Assembly (NCBI RefSeq): GCF_000749845.1 | Contig: NZ_JQHM01000002.1 | Span: 186,001 to 250,000, forward strand | Source of the DNA: Pectobacterium betavasculorum | Lineage (GTDB): Bacteria; Pseudomonadota; Gammaproteobacteria; Enterobacterales; Enterobacteriaceae | Direction of reading: 5' to 3' | Length of the DNA stretch: 64,000 bases | Shown here: positions 34,848 through 42,812 of the stretch, piece by piece | Position numbering within the stretch: the stretch's first letter is position 1 | How the letters are laid out: each line of letters starts with the position of its first letter | Notes under the pieces: generated by a model | The model's input: only the letters and a program-made list of their open reading frames with translations | Told to the model about the DNA's origin: nothing | The model's database searches: none | Made by a program: the position numbers and the translations under genes

Positions 34848-35747
34848 CTACCGAACAGACTCGCTGTAATCTTGCAGGAAATCCAAAAACAGGCGCACCA
34901 TAGGGATGTTCACGCTGCGCTTCAGATAGCTAATAGCGAAAGTCCTTTTTAACTGTTCTTCCAGTGGAATAACCGCGACGTCGTAAGCGGTCAGGCTTTT
35001 GGCGACAGACGAACAGAGGAAGACCACGCCGGACAGGTTGATCACCAGATCCATAATGATGTCCATGTTGCTGCATTCACGAAAGTAGCTGGGGTTGATG
35101 CCTTGTCTGGTGAACGATTCGGAAACGGCGGCATGCTCCCCCGTCCCTTTCTGCGGAACGATCAGCTTTTCTTTTACCAGCTGCGGCAGGCTTAGCGTTT
35201 TATTGTTAGCAAGGGGATGCGACGTCGCCATCACGGCAACAATGTCATCAATCTGGCAAATGGTGTGATGAAACAAAGGATCTTTCAGATATTCATCAAA
35301 AGGCGTCGAAAAAGACAGGTGGATCTCGCTGTTGCGCACCCTTTCCAGTAAATCGGTGCTCACGCCGTCAATGAAAGAGATATCAATATTGGGATAGGCT
35401 TTCTGAAACAGGTTAAACATATTGTAGTGGGCCAGACGATTAAAAATCGGGATCACGCCAACCAGCAGTGCGCCGTCCGTGCTTTCCTCATAGCTGCTAA
35501 CGAACTGTTCCAGCTCATAATGTTCTTTAATGATCCCCTGAATTTTGTCAGCAAAGAGCTTCCCAAATGGCGTCAGAGAAAACTGCCGAGTGGTTCTGTT
35601 AATCAGTTTTCTTTCCGTTTCAAGTTCCAGCCGCGCGATCTCCTGTGACAAAAAAGCCTGAGAGATATTCAGCGCTTTCGCCGCCTTGGTGAAACTCCCG
35701 ACCCGGATGAGTTCCTGATAATAAATCACACGCTTTATGCTAAACAT
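34848..35747 (-). CDS. LysR-type transcription regulator
   Basis: Regulator of 299 aa with the N-terminal LysR winged helix (YYQELIRVGSFTKAAKALNI, then SQAFLSQEIARLE) and a C-terminal periplasmic-binding-like effector domain. It is transcribed away from a secreted esterase gene across a 274-base gap, the usual LysR layout, so it probably controls that gene. The inducer is unknown. Confidence 0.9.
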   Translation of the reverse strand: MFSIKRVIYYQELIRVGSFTKAAKALNISQAFLSQEIARLELETERKLINRTTRQFSLTPFGKLFADKIQGIIKEHYELEQFVSSYEESTDGALLVGVIPIFNRLAHYNMFNLFQKAYPNIDISFIDGVSTDLLERVRNSEIHLSFSTPFDEYLKDPLFHHTICQIDDIVAVMATSHPLANNKTLSLPQLVKEKLIVPQKGTGEHAAVSESFTRQGINPSYFRECSNMDIIMDLVINLSGVVFLCSSVAKSLTAYDVAVIPLEEQLKRTFAISYLKRSVNIPMVRLFLDFLQDYSESVR

Positions 35748-35823
35748 TGTTTTATATTACGCATCAACAGCCTCATTTATCATCACTTATGATATCAATT
35801 ATAAGGATTTGTAAATAATCAAA

Positions 35824-35839
35824 TGTGATTAGATGCACA
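35824..35839. promoter_or_regulatory. CRP-like site in the LysR/esterase intergenic region
   Basis: TGTGA-TTAGAT-GCACA differs by one base from the CRP core and sits in a longer symmetric AAATGTGA/GCACATTT, about 185 bases before the esterase ATG. Confidence 0.5.
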
Positions 35840-36021
35840 TTTAATTAATGAGAAATAACGTTAATAGTAGATATAGTCAACTTATTATCAATAAGGAAAT
35901 AATTGATTGAAGAAGACGGACTCACAATATCAAATGTTTTTTAATATTATTTTTACAAATAACAGCATCATCCCTCACAAACCGAAAAAGTTTACAACCC
36001 CCTAACAAAAGGACTTAAGAT

Positions 36022-36987
36022 ATGGATTATTCGAAAACAACAAAAATAGGGTTAGCTACGTTGGCAATGATGAGCGCTACTGCAATCAATGCAGCACAGA
36101 ATCAGCATGAGATCACCGTAAAGCAGGAAACCACATCGGTGAAGTTAATCTCTGACGTCGTTTATTCTCAGGTATCGGTGCGTGGCTATCCGAATGTTGC
36201 ATTAAAAATGGATATTCTTCAGCCTGAATCGAAAACAGCGCTTCCCGTCGTATTATTCATTACCGGTGGCGGATTCGTTAATGCCAATAAGGATAATTAC
36301 CTGCAACAGCGTCTTAATCTTGCCGAAGCGGGTTATGTGGTTGCTAGTATGGAATATCGTGTCGCCCCCACCGTTCTTTTTCCCGCGCCGCTGGAAGATG
36401 TAAAATCCGCTATTCGTTATCTGCGCGCCAATGCGAAAAAATTTGGTATTGACGGCCAACATGCTGCGGTTTTCGGCGCGTCTGCCGGAGGTTACCTGGC
36501 AGCGTTTGCCGGGACGACAAATGGCTCGAAAGCCCACGATAAAGGCGATAATCTTGACCAAAGCAGTGACGTCCAGGCCGTGATTGATTTCTATGGATTA
36601 TCCGATCTGACGCTCGTCGGTGAAGGCTTCCCTGATGATATCGTCCAGAAACACACCTCGCCTTCTGCGACAGAAGCTATCTGGGTCAACGGCACTGCGG
36701 TGTTTAATGAAGGAGGCGCAATCACCCGCTATCCTGAAAAAGCAGCCGCCGCTAACCCGATTAACTTTATCAGTAGCGCAACGCCCCCGTTCCTGATCAT
36801 GCACGGTACCAACGATACCTCGGTTTCTCCACGCCAGACCGAACGACTGCATCAAGCTCTGACAGAGAAAAATATCGAATCGACCTACTACAGCGTTAAA
36901 GGTGCCGAGCACGGCGGGCCGCACTGGCTGCAACCGGACATCATGCAGATTACCGTCCGCTTTCTTGATAAACACTTAAAGCCCTGA
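36022..36987 (+). CDS. Secreted alpha/beta-hydrolase (esterase)
   Basis: Exported hydrolase of 321 aa. It has a signal peptide (cut near TAINA-AQN), an oxyanion region LFITGGGFVNANKDNY, the nucleophile motif GASAGG, the acid in MHGTNDTSVSPRQTE and the His in KGAEHGGPHW. This is the layout of hormone-sensitive-lipase and feruloyl/acetyl esterase relatives. Likely substrates are acetyl or feruloyl esters on plant polysaccharides, an inference from the host lifestyle. AAAGGA precedes the ATG. The divergent LysR gene and CRP-like site suggest catabolite control. Confidence 0.87.
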   Translation: MDYSKTTKIGLATLAMMSATAINAAQNQHEITVKQETTSVKLISDVVYSQVSVRGYPNVALKMDILQPESKTALPVVLFITGGGFVNANKDNYLQQRLNLAEAGYVVASMEYRVAPTVLFPAPLEDVKSAIRYLRANAKKFGIDGQHAAVFGASAGGYLAAFAGTTNGSKAHDKGDNLDQSSDVQAVIDFYGLSDLTLVGEGFPDDIVQKHTSPSATEAIWVNGTAVFNEGGAITRYPEKAAAANPINFISSATPPFLIMHGTNDTSVSPRQTERLHQALTEKNIESTYYSVKGAEHGGPHWLQPDIMQITVRFLDKHLKP

Positions 36988-37035
36988 TGCCAACCTACCA
37001 TTAATATTTTCTATTCTTAATTACTTATGTTACAT

Positions 37036-37069
37036 AAACGTTAGTGCCAAATAAGCACTAACGTTTTTT
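37036..37069 (+). terminator. Terminator after esterase gene
   Basis: Perfect 12-bp stem AAACGTTAGTGC/GCACTAACGTTT with a 7-base loop, running into TTTATTTG. Confidence 0.85.
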
Positions 37070-37136
37070 ATTTGTTGCAAGCAAAAGTCTAGCCTCAATT
37101 GATACGCCATCCTTATCGGATAAAAAAACGTATAAT

Positions 37137-37150
37137 CTGATACACATCAA
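37137..37150. promoter_or_regulatory. FNR-like site
   Basis: CTGAT-ACAC-ATCAA matches nine of ten defined positions of the FNR consensus TTGAT-N4-ATCAA. It is about 370 bases before the first gene of the reductase operon, farther than usual. Confidence 0.45.
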
Positions 37151-37262
37151 TTATTCACTATCACCGAAAACGGAAAAATAAAAAAACAAATCACTACAAT
37201 CGAAACGCTGCATCCTAAAAACCACGCTTCTAAGGAATAAATAAAAAGCCAATTGAATGGCA

Positions 37263-37290
37263 TATATAACAAATCGAAGTTTGTTATATA
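37263..37290. promoter_or_regulatory. Perfect palindrome upstream of reductase operon
   Basis: TATATAACAAA and TTTGTTATATA form a perfect 11-bp inverted repeat with a 6-base centre. The regulator is unknown; the form fits a dimeric repressor operator. Confidence 0.5.
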
Positions 37291-37310
37291 GGTAACTACA
37301 AAAAAATAAA

Positions 37311-37326
37311 TGTGATCAACCGCACA
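37311..37326. promoter_or_regulatory. CRP-like site upstream of reductase operon
   Basis: TGTGA-TCAACC-GCACA, one mismatch from the CRP core, directly after the palindrome. Confidence 0.5.
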
Positions 37327-37521
37327 CCTAGCCTTTTATCGCCATGCTCCAATAAAACCACAATAACAACATGGCCTAGTTTATTACCTTCATCGTAATA
37401 ATTGACCACTGTTTATCTATTAGCGTCAAACTGCGAAATATTAGCGCTATTGCTGGGTTAATAACATCCATGAAAAATTGGGTGTTCGCGCGGCTATCAC
37501 CTCAATGTGAAGATTTATGAT

Positions 37522-38220
37522 ATGGAAGAATTATCTCGCCGTCGTTTTATTGCCTATATGGGAAGTGCGATCGCCGTTAGTGGAAATATCGGTCTCGCAC
37601 AGGCGAAAAATGAGACAGAAAAAACGCAGGGTAAATTAGCCGTTAAATATGGCTTATTACATAACGAAATGCGTTGTATCGGATGCAAAGCCTGTATCAA
37701 GGCCTGCAAAGAGACGAATAACGTCCCTGATGGCGTAACCCGGCTGGACATACTGCAAACCGTCGACATTCCCGCCGTCGAGAAAACGCGTGCCATCAAG
37801 CAATTTTTCCGTAAGTCCTGCCAGCACTGTGAGAATCCACCCTGCGTTGCCGTCTGCCCAACGGGAGCCTCCTTCAAAGATGCACTTACTGGCATTGTCG
37901 ACGTTAACGATAAGCGTTGCGTGGGCTGCCGCTACTGTATTGCCGCGTGCCCTTACCATGTGCGTTTCATCAACCCCGTCACGAAAACGGCAGATAAATG
38001 CAATTTTTGTCGGGAAAGCAATCTGGCGGCAGGGAAGCAGCCCGCCTGCGTCGAAATCTGCCCCACTAAAGCCTTGGTATTTGGCGATCTCAACGACCCT
38101 GAAAGCAACATTGCCAAGATGATCGAGAGCAACGCGACCTACCGCTCCAAGGTTTATCTGGGCACCGAGCCTCAACTCTATCGTATTCCTGGGAAACGAG
38201 GAGCAATCGACAATGCATAA
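37522..38220 (+). CDS. NrfC-like Tat-exported 4[4Fe-4S] electron-transfer protein
   Basis: Periplasmic iron-sulfur protein of 232 aa. ATG 37522 follows a TGAAGA site and opens the Tat signal LSRRRFIAYMG; a GTG five codons upstream is the alternative. Four cysteine clusters each bind a [4Fe-4S] centre: CIGCKACIKAC, CQHCENPPCVAVCP, CVGCRYCIAACP and the split CNFCR/CVEICP. The sequence follows NrfC of the E. coli formate-dependent nitrite reductase, but no NrfA/NrfB cytochrome genes are here; an FAD reductase follows instead. It overlaps the NrfD-like gene by 8 bases. Confidence 0.9.
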   Translation: MEELSRRRFIAYMGSAIAVSGNIGLAQAKNETEKTQGKLAVKYGLLHNEMRCIGCKACIKACKETNNVPDGVTRLDILQTVDIPAVEKTRAIKQFFRKSCQHCENPPCVAVCPTGASFKDALTGIVDVNDKRCVGCRYCIAACPYHVRFINPVTKTADKCNFCRESNLAAGKQPACVEICPTKALVFGDLNDPESNIAKMIESNATYRSKVYLGTEPQLYRIPGKRGAIDNA

Positions 38221-39175
38221 TGCCTTCACGTTCGACACGCTGGTCTGGGATTGGCCCATCGCCGTTTACCTTCTTCTGGTCGGCATTTCGGCGGGGATGG
38301 TGTCGCTGTCCCTGCTCCTCAGGCACTACGTTCCTGGCGAATACCACGGTAGTAATCGCATGATCAAAGCCACGGCCATCGTGGCACCGCTTGCCGTGAT
38401 CCTCGGGCTGGCGATTCTGATTTTTCACCTGACTAAACCGCTGACCTTTTGGTATTTGATGGTCTTTTACAATCCCACTTCCATCATGTCGCTTGGGGTG
38501 ATGCTCTTTCAGGTGTATTTCGTTGTCATGCTGCTGTGGCTCATCACGCTTTACCATGACGTATGGCTGACTCTGCTTGATACCGTCTGGCATCGTCCCG
38601 CGCTGGCCGCGCGAGCACGTAGACTGACGGCGGTTATCGTTAAAAATACTGCGGTGATTGAAAATCTGCTGTTGGTGCTGGCAATCCTGCTCGGCTGCTA
38701 TACCGGCTTTCTGCTGTCCGCGCTGAAATCGTTCCCGCTGCTGAATAACCCCATCTTGCCCGTCCTGTTTTTAGTATCCGGTACGACATCCGGTATTGCC
38801 GTCATGCTGCTAGCCAGCGCGTGGGGGCGTCAGGCCTCAGGGAATTCACGCTCCCTGCATTTCATCCATCGTGTGGAAACACCGGTGGTGTATGCCGAGC
38901 TATTCCTGCTGCTGGCGTTTTTTGTCGGACTGCTGCTTGGCGGCGGGCAAAAAGTTGTCGCCGTCCAAGCCGCGCTGTCAGGCTTCTGGGGAAACGTATT
39001 CTGGATTGGCATTATCGGCATCGGCATTGTGATCCCCTCGATTATCAATCGGGTACGCAAACCTTCTGCCCATTCCGGCAAAGGGCAAGTGATAACCTTA
39101 GCTGTCATGAGTTTATTCGGCGTGTTCCTGCTACGACTGTTCGTGCTTTATGCCGGACAAATGACGGTGGCCTAA
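38213..39175 (+). CDS. NrfD-like quinol dehydrogenase membrane subunit
   Basis: Integral membrane protein of 320 aa with eight or more hydrophobic helices, of the NrfD/PsrC family. It oxidises menaquinol and hands electrons to the NrfC-like partner encoded just upstream. It opens with VWDWPIAVYLLLVGISAGMV, typical of the family. Its stop codon is immediately followed, without a gap, by the ATG of an MFS carrier gene. Confidence 0.9.
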   Translation: MHNAFTFDTLVWDWPIAVYLLLVGISAGMVSLSLLLRHYVPGEYHGSNRMIKATAIVAPLAVILGLAILIFHLTKPLTFWYLMVFYNPTSIMSLGVMLFQVYFVVMLLWLITLYHDVWLTLLDTVWHRPALAARARRLTAVIVKNTAVIENLLLVLAILLGCYTGFLLSALKSFPLLNNPILPVLFLVSGTTSGIAVMLLASAWGRQASGNSRSLHFIHRVETPVVYAELFLLLAFFVGLLLGGGQKVVAVQAALSGFWGNVFWIGIIGIGIVIPSIINRVRKPSAHSGKGQVITLAVMSLFGVFLLRLFVLYAGQMTVA

Positions 39176-40552
39176 ATGAATACGTCATGGGTCTTATTCT
39201 GGATTGCTTCCGCCACCTTTTTTATGCAATCTCTGGATACCACCATGGTGTATATCGCCATTCCGGCTATCGCGCAGTCACTGCACAAGCCGGTATTGCA
39301 TATGGAAACGATCGTGATTTCTTACATTGTCACGGTCGTCGCGTTTACGCCGGCCAATAGCTGGCTGGCGGAACGACTCGGAGAAAGGAAAACCTACCAG
39401 ATAGCGATTGCCATTTTCATGCTCGGCTCACTGCTGTGTATGACGGCCACCACGCTAGGTAGCTTAAGCGTTTACCGCTTTATTCAAGGCATCGGCGGTG
39501 CGCTCATGCTGCCCATCATCAGAACCGTGATATTGCGTACCACACCGCAGAGTCTGAAATTACGCTTTCTTAATCGGGTGACTTTGTTGGGATTACTTGG
39601 CACCCTAATCGGCCCCGTGTTCGGTAATATTCTGGTTAATTTTCTATCCTGGCAGGCTATTTTTTTCGTTAATATCCCGCTGGCTTTACTCTGCTTTTTT
39701 CTGGCAACCAAATATATTCCTGTTGAGACGGTTAAAGAGACGTCACGCACGGGTGCCTATGAAGTCGCCTTCCCCATTTTGATGTTATTCCTTGTCGCCT
39801 TCATGCTAACTACCGCCACGAAAAATATATTGCCAACACTCGTCATGTTATTCCTGTCTTGCAGCACATTGGGTTTGGTTTTTCTTTATTACCGACAACA
39901 TCTTATCGCAGAAACTGCATTATTCCCGCGCGCCCTGTTTGGCATCAGAACCTTTTCTGTCGGCGTATTTGGCGGCATTGTGACGCGTACGTTACTGGCA
40001 TCAATACCCGTTGTGCTCTCACTCATGCTGCAAACGACGCTGGCCTGTAAACCCGCAGAAACCAGCCTGATTCTGCTGCTCTTTTCCAGTGGTGCGCTGT
40101 TGTCAAAGCTGCTGTTCGAGCCACTGGTCAAGCGTATTGGCTACCGGCGGCTGTTGATGCTGACCACCGGCATCACATCGCTGTGCGTCCTTGCCTTAAG
40201 CGTCGCCGTGCAAGAAAGATCGATGCACCTCATCGGCATTATCGCCATGCTGTTAGGCGTACTGATTTCGACGTTATATTCAGCAGAAAGCACATTGGCT
40301 TTCAGTAATCTGAATAACAGCACGTACCACAGCGGTAATAATCTGTTAACCATTAGCCAACTGCTTTCCGTCATGCTCAGTATGACGCTGACGTTTCCAC
40401 TATTACGTTTTCTCTCTCAGTTCGAAATCATCTTCAATCTTAACCATTTCAGCCTGTTATTTTTATTACTCGGCATTGGCTTACCGATTTGCTGCCTGAT
40501 ATTCAGGCCTCTCAATAACGACGACGGCTATCACTTTATTCATGGGCGATAG
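39176..40552 (+). CDS. MFS transporter (DHA2-like, 14-helix group)
   Basis: Inner-membrane carrier of 458 aa related to the DHA2 drug-resistance group (FMQSLDTTMVYIAIPAIAQS, RFIQGIGGALMLPIIRTVIL, FGNILVNFLSWQAIFFVNIP). Sitting inside a respiratory operon between the NrfCD-like genes and the flavoproteins is odd. It may move the organic electron acceptor or its reduced product across the inner membrane rather than drugs; this is inference from position. Confidence 0.85.
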   Translation: MNTSWVLFWIASATFFMQSLDTTMVYIAIPAIAQSLHKPVLHMETIVISYIVTVVAFTPANSWLAERLGERKTYQIAIAIFMLGSLLCMTATTLGSLSVYRFIQGIGGALMLPIIRTVILRTTPQSLKLRFLNRVTLLGLLGTLIGPVFGNILVNFLSWQAIFFVNIPLALLCFFLATKYIPVETVKETSRTGAYEVAFPILMLFLVAFMLTTATKNILPTLVMLFLSCSTLGLVFLYYRQHLIAETALFPRALFGIRTFSVGVFGGIVTRTLLASIPVVLSLMLQTTLACKPAETSLILLLFSSGALLSKLLFEPLVKRIGYRRLLMLTTGITSLCVLALSVAVQERSMHLIGIIAMLLGVLISTLYSAESTLAFSNLNNSTYHSGNNLLTISQLLSVMLSMTLTFPLLRFLSQFEIIFNLNHFSLLFLLLGIGLPICCLIFRPLNNDDGYHFIHGR

Positions 40553-40598
40553 CGCAGTTATTCACCTCATTCAAAACCAACGGGACTCTCTTACTGAT

Positions 40599-40958
40599 AT
40601 GAAAAGTTATATGAAAACATTCTCAGCCCTTTTACCACTTTGCTTTTTATTCGCAGTAGAAAACGCAGTCGCACAAGAAGGGAGTTTTAAAGCTGGCACC
40701 TATTCCGCCGCCAGACAGGGTATCGGTGGCGATGTCACCGTCACACTCGATATCGATGCGCAGGGGAAAGTCCTCAAATCGACCATTGATGCTCCGGAAG
40801 AAACCCCCGAAGTCGGCGGGGAAGCGGCAATCGAACTCGCGAAAGCCATGACCGAAAAACAGAGCATACAGGTTGATGGCGTGTCCGGTGCCACGATGAC
40901 CAGCGAGGCAGTAAAAGAGGCATCGGAAGATGCGTACTCACAGGCCAAGGCGAATTAA
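40599..40958 (+). CDS. Exported FMN-binding domain protein
   Basis: Small exported flavoprotein of 119 aa. It has a signal peptide (MKTFSALLPLCFLFAVENAV, cut near AVAQ-EGS) and an FMN_bind domain ending in DGVSGATMTSEAV, the motif whose Thr receives covalent FMN from the transferase ApbE. ATG 40599 is preferred over an upstream GTG-less frame at 40542 that overlaps the MFS gene; ATG 40611 is also possible. It likely relays electrons from the NrfC-like protein to the FAD protein encoded next. No apbE gene is in the window. Confidence 0.85.
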   Translation: MKSYMKTFSALLPLCFLFAVENAVAQEGSFKAGTYSAARQGIGGDVTVTLDIDAQGKVLKSTIDAPEETPEVGGEAAIELAKAMTEKQSIQVDGVSGATMTSEAVKEASEDAYSQAKAN

Positions 40959-41051
40959 TACCGCCGGTTCTCCACGCGCTAAGCACAGCGGCGGGAACGC
41001 GGCGATAACACACCGTGTTGTAAAAATATTAATAACATCAAGGAAAACATC

Positions 41052-42581
41052 ATGAAACGCTTCAGAAAAAGTGTACTCGCAACACTCTGTCTCTCGATGA
41101 TGGGCTGGTCTACCGCACAGGCGGCGGACGCCGCAAAGCCGGAAATCCCGAAAAGTGCCGACATCGTTATTATCGGTGCGGGCGCAGCTGGCACCTCGGC
41201 AACCATGGCCTCCGCAGAAAAAGGGGCGAAAATCGTCTTACTGGAAAAACAGCCGATTGTCGGTGGCACGGGTAACTTTGCCGAAGGCATCTTCGCCGCC
41301 AACAGCAGCATGCAGAAACGTCAGGGGATTATAGTGACGCCTGATATGGCGTTTAAAACCATCATGGATTACAGCCACTGGATGGCAAATCCCTTCGTAG
41401 TGCGCGCCTTCGTCAACCGCTCGGCGGACACGATTGAGTGGGTGAAATCGAAAGGCATCAAGTTTGAATACATCGGTCCCGGCGGCCCCGGCGGGATGTT
41501 GACCTGGCATGTGATCGACGGCCCCGGCCACGGACGCCACCTGATCAAGACATTCCACGAGCAGTTTAAAAGTATGGATGTCACCACGCTGGTGAAAACG
41601 GCGGGTAAAGATCTGGTCGTGAAAGACGGTAAAGTCACGGGCGTCATCGCACAAGATAGCGACGGCAACACCTTCCAGATAGACGCCAAGGCCGTCATCA
41701 TCGCCACTGGCGGCTACGCCAACAATAAAGAGATGCTGCAAAAATACGCCGCCTTCCCCGATACCATTATGGTTGGCAACGTCGGTAAGGACGGTGACGG
41801 GATTAATATGGCCTGGAAAGCCGGTGCCAAACCGGACGGTCTGGGTCTGCTGCAAGCCTATCGTCCCGGCCTGCCAGACTATGCGCCTAACTCTCATCTG
41901 CTGGCCGCTGCGCGTCAGCCCTATCTGTGGATTGATCAACACGGCCGCCGCTTTACCGATGAATCTAACGTCATCATCTGGCCACACTCCGGCAACGCGC
42001 TGTCAAAAGCGGGCGGCATCATGTACTCCATCTTTGACGAGACATCGCGTAAACATTACGTCGAAGACGGCATTGATGTGCCGATTGGCGAATGGGTTAT
42101 TGCCAATACCAAGCTGACTAAATTCGATAGCGAATTTACGAAGGAAAGTCAGAAAAATCGCGGCTTCGTCTTCAAATCCACCACCGTTGACGGGCTGGCG
42201 AAAGAGATGGGCGTTGATGCCAGCGTGCTGAAGAATACGCTGGAAGAAAACAACAAGTTTGCGACGCAAAAACGGGATGATGTGTTCAACAAAAACATGG
42301 ATTATCTGCGTCCAATAAAAACCGGCCCGTTCTATGCGGTGAGAATGCAACCCGCCGCGCTGGGCACCTTGGGTGGTGTGAAGATCGACGAAAAAATGCA
42401 GGCGATAGATAAATCCGGTGAGGTCATTCCGGGCCTGTACGTCACAGGTAATGATGCCGCCGGCATGTATGGCGACACTTATGACCTGTTGTTAGGCGGC
42501 GGTACATTTGGCTTTGCACTCAATTCGGGTCGTATTGCGGCAGAAAGCGCCCTTGATTATATGAAGTTCAGCAAGAAATAA
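41052..42581 (+). CDS. Exported FAD-dependent reductase (fumarate reductase/urocanate reductase family)
   Basis: Periplasmic flavoenzyme of 509 aa. It has a signal peptide (cut near STAQA-ADA), a dinucleotide site IVIIGAGAAGTSATMASAEK at residues 39-58, and the flavocytochrome c / FAD_binding_2 fold (GGTGNFAEGI, IIATGGYANNKEM, LLLGGGTFGFALNSGRI). By eye the fumarate-binding residues of Fcc3 are not kept: the HHTMGG His is replaced in AALGTLGG, and the Arg of the NRLGGNA segment is not found. So the acceptor is probably not fumarate. Relatives reduce urocanate, acrylate or cinnamates. It is the last gene of the operon. Confidence 0.85.
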   Translation: MKRFRKSVLATLCLSMMGWSTAQAADAAKPEIPKSADIVIIGAGAAGTSATMASAEKGAKIVLLEKQPIVGGTGNFAEGIFAANSSMQKRQGIIVTPDMAFKTIMDYSHWMANPFVVRAFVNRSADTIEWVKSKGIKFEYIGPGGPGGMLTWHVIDGPGHGRHLIKTFHEQFKSMDVTTLVKTAGKDLVVKDGKVTGVIAQDSDGNTFQIDAKAVIIATGGYANNKEMLQKYAAFPDTIMVGNVGKDGDGINMAWKAGAKPDGLGLLQAYRPGLPDYAPNSHLLAAARQPYLWIDQHGRRFTDESNVIIWPHSGNALSKAGGIMYSIFDETSRKHYVEDGIDVPIGEWVIANTKLTKFDSEFTKESQKNRGFVFKSTTVDGLAKEMGVDASVLKNTLEENNKFATQKRDDVFNKNMDYLRPIKTGPFYAVRMQPAALGTLGGVKIDEKMQAIDKSGEVIPGLYVTGNDAAGMYGDTYDLLLGGGTFGFALNSGRIAAESALDYMKFSKK

Positions 42582-42604
42582 GCTCGACTCTTAAGTCTAC
42601 CGCG

Positions 42605-42704
42605 GTTCGTTTGAGCATTGAGATACACGGGGCGACCACAGGGGTGAGGCGTCCCTACAGGAACCTCCCCCCTGAGTTTCCCCTAACAACGGGCTTAAGC
42701 GAAC
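42605..42704. repeat. Palindromic intergenic element
   Basis: The ends GTTCGTTTGAGC (42605-42616) and GCTTAAGCGAAC (42693-42704) form an imperfect terminal inverted repeat. Inside, AGGGGTGAGG can pair with CCTCCCCCCT. The roughly 100-base structure looks like a small REP/MITE-like element; copies elsewhere in the genome would confirm it. Confidence 0.4.
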
Positions 42705-42719
42705 AGTATTATGCCCTTA

Positions 42720-42749
42720 AGCCAGCCTGTATGCCGATGCAGGCTGGCT
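42720..42749. terminator. Hairpin between convergent reductase gene and alkB
   Basis: Perfect 10-bp stem AGCCAGCCTG/CAGGCTGGCT with a 10-base loop. It lies between two convergent genes and probably terminates both, although T-runs are weak. Confidence 0.65.
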
Positions 42750-42812
42750 ATCTATTTAAAAGGAATTCACTCAAACACAAACGAAATTCACGGTAAGCGG
42801 AATAGCGTTTTC

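Larger units (their letters stand above)
36988..37521. other. Regulatory intergenic region of the FAD-reductase operon
   Basis: After the esterase terminator (37036-37069) no gene is visible in about 450 AT-rich bases. It carries an FNR-like site, a long palindrome and a CRP-like site, each listed separately. Confidence 0.5.

Noticed and set aside
37522-39175. Assigning nrfC/nrfD and nitrite reduction to the operon
   Set aside because: No nrfA or nrfB cytochrome genes are present, and the downstream partners are flavoproteins, so the nitrite role was not adopted.
41238-41987. 249-codon open frame on the minus strand inside the FAD reductase gene
   Set aside because: It lies wholly within a well-supported flavoprotein gene, has no ribosome site and no family motif.
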